11,965 nt of DNA from an uncultured Clostridia bacterium. GTDB lineage: Bacteria; Bacillota; Clostridia; Christensenellales; Borkfalkiaceae. The notes under the pieces are model-generated. The model made no database searches. It was not told where the DNA came from and saw only the letters and a program-made list of their open reading frames with translations. Location: assembly GCA_947581885.1 (NCBI GenBank), contig CANPWF010000041.1, positions 1 through 11,965 on the forward strand, written 5' to 3'. The position numbers and the translations under genes were made by a program. Positions 1-9,000 of the stretch are shown one piece after another (position 1 is the first letter of the stretch; every line of letters begins with the position of its first letter).

Positions 1-72
1 GATTATACAGTTACATACACTCGACACCCCCCTCAGTCCCCTTCGGGGACAGCTCCCCCAAAGGGGGAGCCA
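1..72. repeat. Dispersed intergenic repeat with two hairpins (copy 1)
   Basis: The copy opens with GATTATACAGTTACATACAC, then a C-rich stretch and CTCAGTC. Two perfect hairpins follow: GTCCCC-TTC-GGGGAC (36-50) and GCTCCCCC-AAA-GGGGGAGC (52-70). The opening motif recurs in the same orientation at 11916-11965, and its first part at about 11760-11780, so it is a repeat family. Paired hairpins of this form are familiar as REP-like repeats between genes of gut Clostridia. No ORF here looks real. The copy continues off the left edge or begins at it, so its full length is unknown. Confidence 0.7.
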
Positions 73-130
73 AGTTTTGGGGGGCGGCGCAGGCTCCCCA
101 AGAAAACCGAGGGGTATCATCGCAAGCCCT

Positions 131-170
131 CGCAAATTTTGTTTCGCGCCCTTGCGAAAGAAAATTTGCG
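131..170 (-). terminator. Long hairpin just after secA (possible terminator)
   Basis: CGCAAATTTT (131-140) and AAAATTTGCG (161-170) are perfect complements. Inside them TTTCGC (142-147) pairs with GCGAAA (154-159) around a 6-base loop, with one G-G mismatch at 141/160. The result is a nearly continuous 17-position stem starting 5 bases after the secA stop. A T5 run (175-171 on the minus strand) precedes the stem, but no T-run follows it, so it is not a textbook intrinsic terminator. It may act as a 3'-end stabiliser, or as a bidirectional terminator using the T and A runs inside its arms. The structure is certain and its role is inferred. Confidence 0.45.
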
Positions 171-175
171 AAAAA

Positions 176-3088
<2,913 letters not shown>

Positions 3089-3099
3089 TGCTGTATCCC

Positions 3100-3111
3100 G
3101 TTACGCGTAAC
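3100..3111. promoter_or_regulatory. 12-bp palindrome in the secA leader
   Basis: GTTACGCGTAAC is a perfect 12-bp palindrome 12 bases upstream of the secA start codon. A second ACGCGT overlaps its edge (3109-3114). On the minus strand a small hairpin, GCGTG-AGAAAG-CACGC, immediately precedes it. The palindrome lies downstream of the candidate -10 box, where a roadblock repressor or a translational control element could act. The palindrome is seen directly; its function is inferred, and a chance CpG-rich palindrome cannot be excluded. Confidence 0.4.
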
Positions 3112-3130
3112 GCGTGCTTTCTCACGCTAT

Positions 3131-3158
3131 ATTGTACAATAATTTCCGAAAAAAACAA
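3131..3158 (-). promoter_or_regulatory. Candidate secA promoter
   Basis: On the minus strand a TACAAT -10 box (3131-3136) sits 16 bases downstream of TTGTTT (3153-3158), a weak -35 match. The region upstream of the -10 is rich in T. The predicted start near 3124 would give a leader of about 35 bases. A terminator at 3257-3274 makes a promoter in this gap necessary unless read-through feeds secA. The -10 is good and the -35 poor, so confidence is moderate. Confidence 0.45.
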
Positions 3159-3256
3159 AGCGTTTTTATCGGGTATTCCGAAATTTTCCTCGGGGCTCCC
3201 CCGTTTTCGCCCATGCTCGACCGTTTCCGCCGAAAATTTCTCGGGGAAAATCCAAA

Positions 3257-3274
3257 GAGCGGCCTTAGCCGCTC
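3257..3274 (-). terminator. Intrinsic terminator overlapping the DUF1893 stop codon
   Basis: On the minus strand GAGCGGC (3274-3268) pairs with GCCGCTC (3263-3257) around the loop TAAG, and the tract TTTGGATTTT (3256-3247) follows. The TAA stop codon of the DUF1893 gene is the first three bases of the loop. The compact GC stem and the T-rich tail fit a rho-independent terminator. Because the stem starts within the coding sequence, a ribosome reaching the stop codon would cover it, so termination could depend on how quickly the ribosome releases. Confidence 0.75.
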
Positions 3275-3696
3275 CCCGATTTCAACGCTTCGAGCGTCCG
3301 CCCGATCGCCTCGTATGCCCTCGACGGTTCGTCGAGAAATTCCACCGCCGCTTCCATGGGGCAAAGTCCCGTCCCCGCGCGGTTGACGATGCAAGGGACG
3401 AGTTCTCCCCCGAAAGAAACATCGATCCCGTGCGCTTGCAGAAGGGAATGCGCCGCCCTCGTCATCGTTTCCCCGTACACTGCGGCGGGGCGCAAGAGAA
3501 GGTAGAGCATCGCTGCGGCCTTGCCCACGATGAGGTCGGCAAACACTGCCCCCGCGGGGACTTTCCCGACGAGTTCATAGAGGGGTGAAATGCCCTTTTC
3601 CGTCGAAGTGAAGAGCTCCCCTTCCGCAAGATAGGCGAGGGTATTTCCCTCCGAAAGTGCGGAATGGGTGCGGAAAATCGCCTCTTTGCTATCCAC
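3265..3696 (-). CDS. DUF1893 family protein (deaminase-like fold, function unknown)
   Basis: This 143-residue protein matches DUF1893 along its length: a GxTLAYLAEGEL strand near 17-28, EKGISPLYEL (33-42), the signature ADLIVGKAAAMLY (53-65), and PCIVNRAGTGLCPME (101-115), with conserved Cys at 102 and 112. The Thermotoga member TM1506 has a cytidine deaminase-like fold, but no activity is established for the family, so no reaction is assigned. The start is GTG at 3696, preceded by GGAGGGG at a spacing of about 6, which supports this start. That ribosome binding site can pair with CCTCC at 3716-3720 in a small hairpin. The gene lies 80 bp downstream of the aldo/keto reductase without an obvious terminator, so co-transcription is plausible. 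The stop codon lies in the loop of a terminator hairpin. Confidence 0.9.
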   Translation of the reverse strand: MDSKEAIFRTHSALSEGNTLAYLAEGELFTSTEKGISPLYELVGKVPAGAVFADLIVGKAAAMLYLLLRPAAVYGETMTRAAHSLLQAHGIDVSFGGELVPCIVNRAGTGLCPMEAAVEFLDEPSRAYEAIGRTLEALKSGSG

Positions 3697-3776
3697 GGGA
3701 CCCCTCCGAAGGGCGGGAGGAAATCGTCATTTCCCCCGCCGAAATACCGACGAATTTTCCCATGATTTGCGCTCCC

Positions 3777-4886
3777 CTATTCGAATGTACGGGCGACTTC
3801 TTTGAGAAGTTTTCTGATCTCGAGATGTTGCGGGCAGATCTTTTCGCACTTGCCGCAGGCGATACAGTCGGACGCCTTTCCCCTTCCCCCTTGGGTGTAC
3901 GTCCTGTAATATACGCCGCTGTTCCAGTCGCGGTCGCGCCGCTTGCGGTTGAGGCAGGAGAAGAGGTCGGGAATGGAGATGTGCTTCGGGCAACCGTCCG
4001 TGCAGTAGCGGCAAGCCGTGCAGGGAATTTCCTCCTGCCGTTTGAGGGTGAAAACGACCTCTTGCACCGCCCGTTGTTCCTCTTCGGAGAGGGGGCGGAA
4101 GTCCTTCATCGTTCGGATATTATCCGCCGCCTGCGCGTTGTCGCTCATGCCCGAAAGGACCATGAACACCCCTTCGAACCCCGCCGCGAACCGCAGGGCG
4201 TAGCTCGCGTTGGTGCCCTCCCCCGCGCGGCGAAGGATCTCGTCGGCAGCGGTGGGAAGTTGGGCGAGCCGACCGCCCTTGACGGGCTCCATGACGATGA
4301 CGGGCTTTTGATGTTTTCTGCAAACCTCGTAGCACTTCCTCGATTGCACCTCGGGGCTCTCGAAGTCGAGATAGTTGAATTGGAGCTGCACCGCCTCGAT
4401 ATCGGGATAGGTCGTGAGGATCCTGTCGAGTACTTCCGCACTGTCGTGGAAGGAGATCCCGACGTGGCGCACCTTCCCCTCCCGTTTGAGGGCGAAAGCC
4501 GTCTCGTAGGCGTTGGCGCGGCGATATTGCTCAAAATTGACGGCATTCTGCGCGTGCATCAGGTAAAAATCGAAGTACTCCACGCCGCAACATTTCAGCT
4601 GCAATTCGAAGAGCGGACGGATATCCTTTTCCGTTCGGAAGAAGTTTTCACTCAGTTTATTGGTAAGAACAAAGGCATTGCGGGGATAGCGGGAGACGAG
4701 ACAATCGCGGATCGCCGTCTCGCTCAGACCGCCCAAGTAGCCGTGCGCCGTATCGAAATAGTTGAAGCCGTTTTCAAGGAAAACGTCGATCATTCTATTG
4801 AAATGTTCGTAATCGACCCTGCCGTTCTTCATCGGCAACCGCATACAGCCGAAGCCGAAGTTTTTCTTTACGTTTTCGAAACTCAT
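3777..4886 (-). CDS. Aldo/keto reductase with C-terminal 4Fe-4S ferredoxin-like domain
   Basis: This 369-residue cytosolic oxidoreductase has an N-terminal aldo/keto reductase barrel (about 1-280). The expected catalytic tetrad is visible: D45 and Y50 in FDTAHGY, K77 in LTNK, and H111 in LMHAQN. The C-terminus carries two ferredoxin-type motifs, C289-x2-C292-x2-C295-x3-C299-P and C341-x2-C344-x2-C347-x3-C351-P, enough ligands for two [4Fe-4S] clusters. This fusion is widespread in anaerobic Clostridia; such enzymes are usually annotated as predicted oxidoreductases of the aldo/keto reductase family, and the substrate is unknown. The ATG at 4886 has only a weak G-rich ribosome binding site (GGGGG, spacing 6), but MSFENVKKNFGFGCMRLP matches the family N-terminus. 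It is first in a possible two-gene unit with the DUF1893 gene. No residue expected for activity is missing. Confidence 0.96.
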   Translation of the reverse strand: MSFENVKKNFGFGCMRLPMKNGRVDYEHFNRMIDVFLENGFNYFDTAHGYLGGLSETAIRDCLVSRYPRNAFVLTNKLSENFFRTEKDIRPLFELQLKCCGVEYFDFYLMHAQNAVNFEQYRRANAYETAFALKREGKVRHVGISFHDSAEVLDRILTTYPDIEAVQLQFNYLDFESPEVQSRKCYEVCRKHQKPVIVMEPVKGGRLAQLPTAADEILRRAGEGTNASYALRFAAGFEGVFMVLSGMSDNAQAADNIRTMKDFRPLSEEEQRAVQEVVFTLKRQEEIPCTACRYCTDGCPKHISIPDLFSCLNRKRRDRDWNSGVYYRTYTQGGRGKASDCIACGKCEKICPQHLEIRKLLKEVARTFE

Positions 4887-4910
4887 CCCGTGCCCCCATT
4901 TTGTATGTTT

Positions 4911-4939
4911 ATTTTATTGTAACACATTTTTCCATACAA
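4911..4939 (-). promoter_or_regulatory. Candidate promoter for the aldo/keto reductase gene
   Basis: TTGTAT (4934-4939) and TAAAAT (4911-4916) on the minus strand are separated by exactly 17 bases in an AT-rich stretch, 24 bases before the start codon. The -10 matches consensus at 5 of 6 positions and the -35 at 3 of 6. An overlapping TACAAT one step upstream could serve instead. Confidence 0.5.
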
Positions 4940-4980
4940 CGCAAGGGTGAACAGGTGAAAATTATTGAGCGACTTGGAAA

Positions 4981-5063
4981 GGATATATGGATATGGATAT
5001 AAGGAAGAATATAAGGATACAGGGATATAAGATTATAAGGATACAGGGATACAAAGATACAAA
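4981..5063. repeat. Degenerate 8-bp tandem repeat (GGATAYAR)
   Basis: About 83 bases consist mostly of variants of an 8-base unit, such as GGATATAA, GGATACAG, GATTATAA, GGATACAA and AGATACAA. The block GGATACAGGGATA occurs twice, at about 5016 and 5039. It lies between the surface-protein terminator and the reductase promoter. On the minus strand it reads as TATCC/TTGTATC pyrimidine-rich units. It shows no coding pattern and no spacer structure, so it is not a CRISPR array. Confidence 0.75.
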
Positions 5064-5089
5064 GAGCCGACGGCTTCCGCCGTCGGCTC
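5064..5089 (-). terminator. Intrinsic terminator after the giant surface-protein gene
   Basis: GAGCCGACGGC (5089-5079 read on minus) pairs perfectly with GCCGTCGGCTC around a GGAA loop, giving an 11-bp GC-rich stem. It is followed on the minus strand by TTTGTATCTTTGTATC, an imperfect T-rich tail drawn from the neighbouring repeat. It begins 40 bases after the TAA stop at 5130. On the plus strand the stem is followed by ACTGTTGTTTT, so it may work in both directions. Confidence 0.8.
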
Positions 5090-5129
5090 ACTGTTGTTTT
5101 GATTCGGTTCAAGTGATCGCCCAATCGCT

Positions 5130-6014
5130 TTAAGCATCGACCCATTGATCACCCGCAACGGTAACTTCACCCGAATCGTAAATCGTTTCGCCATTGTAGA
5201 TGTACTTGATTTGCACATGCACACGCGGCGTTTCCCGATCTCTCTTATGCGTTGTCGAACCTTCGATCACGCCTTCCGACGGGAATTCGTTGACGGTATT
5301 CGCGCCGAACGTATCTTGCCCCGAACCGATGCCGCTTTCTTTATATACGTCGAAGGAATAAGTCAATTCAAGCGTCACTTTGTCTGCGAACGCGCCGACA
5401 AGTTTGCCCCCGGAAAGCACCGCTTCCATCGCGTAATCGTAGTAAGTCAGCTGTAAGATACCGCCTTGCTGCTTGTTGCTCCGTTCGGACTTTGTGAGCG
5501 ACACAGTGAGGTTATTCACCCAAAGGGCTTCGAGGGTCGTCTCTTTGTGCTCCGCACCGAGTTCATACTTTGTGCCAACCTCGACCTTCTTCCACGTCCC
5601 GTCGTCCTGCTGTTCATACCAACCCACAAACGTGAAGCCTTTCGCCGTAGGTTCATAAACGTTATGGTCTGTGCCGTAATCCACCGTAAGTTCGTGCGCA
5701 TTCTTCGCAACGCCTCTGACCGTAAACGCAACATCGCTCCGATAGACAATGCGGTCGGGATCGTATTCCGCAACAAACCGTGCACTCTCCGATGTGATTT
5801 CGGGGTTCTTCTGCCAATGTCCGTCGCGGTTTCCGTATGCAAATTCGGGAACGGCAAAAGTATCAACGTCAAATACGTTCTTGTCGTCCGTTACCTTCTC
5901 GGTGGTATTTCCAAAGGTAATTTCCGCACCGTACCACATGTCGGTTTTGTAATACCAAATATTTTCCGCTTCGTCATAGTTCCAACTGTCGCCGAGTTCT
6001 GTCTTTGAGCGGAA
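5130..6014 (-). CDS. C-terminal part of giant surface protein (out of frame with the main ORF)
   Basis: This frame supplies the last 294 residues of the large gene upstream. It is read -1 relative to the main frame and has no stop for at least 306 codons up to 6050. It has no credible start: the only possible initiator near its 5' end is TTG at 6050, inside the upstream gene, and the first ATG (5939) lacks a ribosome binding site. Its sequence resumes the beta-repeat pattern exactly where the main frame loses it: the main frame ends sensibly with HPVEVT, and this frame continues FRSKTELGDSWNYDEAEN. It then holds an InlB/Listeria-Bacteroides-type repeat (KGFTFVGWYEQQDDGTW through TTLEALW, about 5520-5640) and a beta-rich tail ending DQWVDA. 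There is no LPxTG motif, no C-terminal membrane segment and no wall-binding repeat. It is probably the true C-terminus of one protein, separated by a 1-base deletion or a sequence error. Confidence 0.85.
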   Translation of the reverse strand, partial: FRSKTELGDSWNYDEAENIWYYKTDMWYGAEITFGNTTEKVTDDKNVFDVDTFAVPEFAYGNRDGHWQKNPEITSESARFVAEYDPDRIVYRSDVAFTVRGVAKNAHELTVDYGTDHNVYEPTAKGFTFVGWYEQQDDGTWKKVEVGTKYELGAEHKETTLEALWVNNLTVSLTKSERSNKQQGGILQLTYYDYAMEAVLSGGKLVGAFADKVTLELTYSFDVYKESGIGSGQDTFGANTVNEFPSEGVIEGSTTHKRDRETPRVHVQIKYIYNGETIYDSGEVTVAGDQWVDA

Positions 6015-9000
6015 GTGACTTCCACGGGGTGCCCGTGTGCCTGTGTCCAAACAACGTAGTCGGAAGGCAATGCCGTTCCGGGCGCGAATTCTGTCCAGCC
6101 CATGACCTGCAATTGGTCTGCGGGAGCGTATTTCGAATCGGAGATGTCGGGATAGTTGAGCGCACTATACACGGCACGTTCGGCATAGCTGTCGGCACCC
6201 GTGGAAACGATGACTTCCTGCGTTCCAAGCGTCTCCTCGCCTTGTGAGCCATTATGTTTGAATGTGACGGTGTGCCGCTGCCCTTCGAGGAACGTTGCAA
6301 AGCCCGCATAATCCTCGGTGCCCCAGCCTTGGGCAAGAAGTTTTTCCGTCATGCCGCCGAAGCCGCTCGCTTTGTCGTCGAGCTTATCTTCCGAAACGAT
6401 GTCGTGCGTTTGGTCGGTAACGCCCTCTTCCATTGTACCGCCGGGATTACGCCAATGAAGCGAAACCGTCGCGTCGATGATCGAGACGACCGAAGTGCTC
6501 GCCGTGATATCGCGGATATAGCCTTCGCTATTCTCCGCAATGGTGATATTGAGATTGCCGAGCACGCCCTTTGCAAGCGCGTCGCCATTGATCGTGAGAT
6601 CCCATGCGGCAGGCGTAGTGATCTTGTTGTTTTCGACGACCTCTTCGGTATAGTTGTACGAAGCGAGAACGTCGGAAAGCCTCTTGCCGAAATCGACCTT
6701 TGTCGATGTTGTCGTAGAACCCGAACCGGAACCCATTGCGGAACCGAGCGCGTTCGTGATCGTATCGCCGAAATTCAGAATGAATCCGATATGGTCGAGG
6801 ATATCCGCCGTGAAACTTCCGAGCGGCGTAACGCGGTAGAGAATAATGGGCGGGTCGCAGTCCCTCCAACCGGAGGACCAATCAGTCCAAGTAGCGGTTT
6901 TGTAATAAGTCGTCTGCACGCGCTTCATGTAGACCATGCCGCCTTTTATGGTAAGGTCCACTGTCGAATTGCCGTTGATGAGTGTAACCGCCATACGCGC
7001 ACCGTCATAAGCAAGACGAATATTGATGCCGAGTTCGCCGTTTTCATCTACTGTGACCGAAATCGCAATGACACGTATCGTTATCTCTGTCAACTTCAAC
7101 CCACCGAGATGAAGTTTGATCGTTGCAGAGCCGTCGATGTAGAAGTTGTTGTTTACAGCGTAGGTGTGCTGTGCTTCTTCGCCCGAAATTACTTCGTCGC
7201 TCTTCACTTCGTGCGTTGCGGATTTGACGAGGGAAAGGATGAGTTTTTCCGCGCCGAGGAAGCTGCGATATTCGCCCGTGGGCAGGGCAGGAGTGATCTC
7301 CTCGTAACCGATTGTGCCTTGGAGAGAAGTGTTCTCCCTGCAGTCGTTCCCGTAGATGTTTTGAAGGTTGAGCGAGGTAAACCGCGCGTAGCTGTTGCCC
7401 TCCGGTTTTTCATCTTGCGCCTCGCGCGTAAGGGTCGCGACCACATTGTTAAGCCCCGTTTTGCCGTAGAGCTTATCGGAGGCGAGTTCGATCTTGAGCT
7501 TGCCTTCATCGATCGAGAAGGTGAAGTAATCGGCAAGGGAGAATTCGGAAGGTTCCGCCTTCGCCGCACGGCTCTTCGCCGCAGGGGTCCCCTCCCCATT
7601 TTCGGTATCCGCTTGGGCATCCTTCTTGTCGCCAAACAGCTGATTAAGAAGCCCCGAAACGTCCGCGACCGTCTTTTGCACGTTCTCGCCGAGGAGCCCG
7701 CCGACGAGCGGCGTGAGGGCTTTGAGCTGTGCGATGTTATCGAGGGAAAGCCACTTGTTGACCATGTAGTTGTTGAGGATATCCACGTCTACGCCGAGCA
7801 TCGGGAGCGCGGCGGAGAGGATGGTAAGGATCTCGTCCGCGGGAGCGTACAGCCGCACGGGGTTGTAGCCCAGTACCGTATTCTCATTCGAATTGACGTC
7901 GCCGTACTGCGAGAGGGTGACATAGAAGTCGAGATTGCCGTCTTTTTCGGCTTCGCCCGAGACGGCAACCGTGCCGTTCTTCGTATCCTTGGGGGCACCG
8001 TCGACGATGAAGAGATCGATGAAGAGGCTCGTATCCGCCGAGTTTTGCGCCCTCACGTTGATGGAAGCGTGCGCGTAAATACTGCTGTCTACCCAAAGGT
8101 TCTTGCCGTCGACATCGATATGAAGGAGCCCCTTCTTGTTGCCGTTCTCGTCCGTATTCTCGCGGTGTGTTTCCATGGATGCCGTGATATCGTACTTCAC
8201 GCCACCGTAAGTTCCGTAGGCAGGATCGGTCGAGGTGACGGTACCCGTGAACGAGAGGGTGAGATCCGTCGTATCGAGAAGTTCGACCGCCGTACCGAGA
8301 TAGTCGATCAGGGTGATGAATTGGTCTTTCCCGAAAGCGTCCCCTGCGATTTCGGGGAAGGCTTTCTCGCTCACCGCGGCGTGGAATTCACCCGTCACGG
8401 CGAAGTCGGAAGAACCGAACTCGACGTAAAGCCCGACGAGCCCGTCTTGATCGGGTTCGTTGCAAAGGTCGAGTTCAATGCCCTTGAAGGCAAGGTGGAG
8501 AAGCCCGCCCTCCTTTTCGGAGGAGGAGATCCCGATCTCGTTTACAAGTTCGGTCCAATCGAACGCGCCGTCCTCTTCCGCCTCTTCCGCCGCCTGTACG
8601 GCAATGCCGAGCCCCTGCAAAGCATTGGTAAGGTCGGAGAACTTGGAAAGTTCGGGGAGCGGATCGCTGCCCTCGATCATCTCGTTCACCGAGTCGCGGA
8701 CATGGGCGTATACTTCGAAGAGCTTGGCTTCGATGTCGGAGAGATCGGAGGACGCGAGCCGCACGCGGACTCCCGCGACGGAAAGATCGAATGCCTTGTC
8801 CTTGACGGCGAGCTTTAACGGGATCCTCGTCCCATTGAAATCGATGGCAGCATCGAGATAGACTTCCACGCCGTCCTTCCAAGAGACGAGCCCTTCCTTC
8901 ACGATGAGAGCGACTTCCGTATCCTTGACGGCGATATTGATCGCACCTTTGAGCGCGATCTCCTGCGCGTTGAGGATCGCGGGGATCTTCTCGATGACGG

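Noticed and set aside
3689..3763. A 24-codon ATG frame between the reductase and the DUF1893 gene (MGKFVGISAGEM...)
   Set aside because: It has no ribosome binding site and nothing recognisable. A leader peptide cannot be excluded, but no evidence supports one.
3657..4922. A 421-codon open frame on the plus strand opposite the reductase
   Set aside because: It runs across the reductase, the gap and the start of the DUF1893 gene, with no recognisable motif, while the reductase has its tetrad and eight cluster cysteines.
4981..5063. A CRISPR array
   Set aside because: Units are 8 bases, contiguous and degenerate, without unique spacers, and no cas gene is present.
6000..6060. Programmed -1 ribosomal frameshifting as the explanation of the split gene
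   Set aside because: No X-XXY-YYZ slippery heptamer lies in the overlap and no clear downstream stem was found, and beta-repeat surface proteins are not known to use it.
6254..8818. An 854-codon open frame on the plus strand opposite the giant gene
   Set aside because: It is an antisense shadow with an Arg/Asp/Val-rich random-looking translation, no domain pattern and no promoter leading into it.
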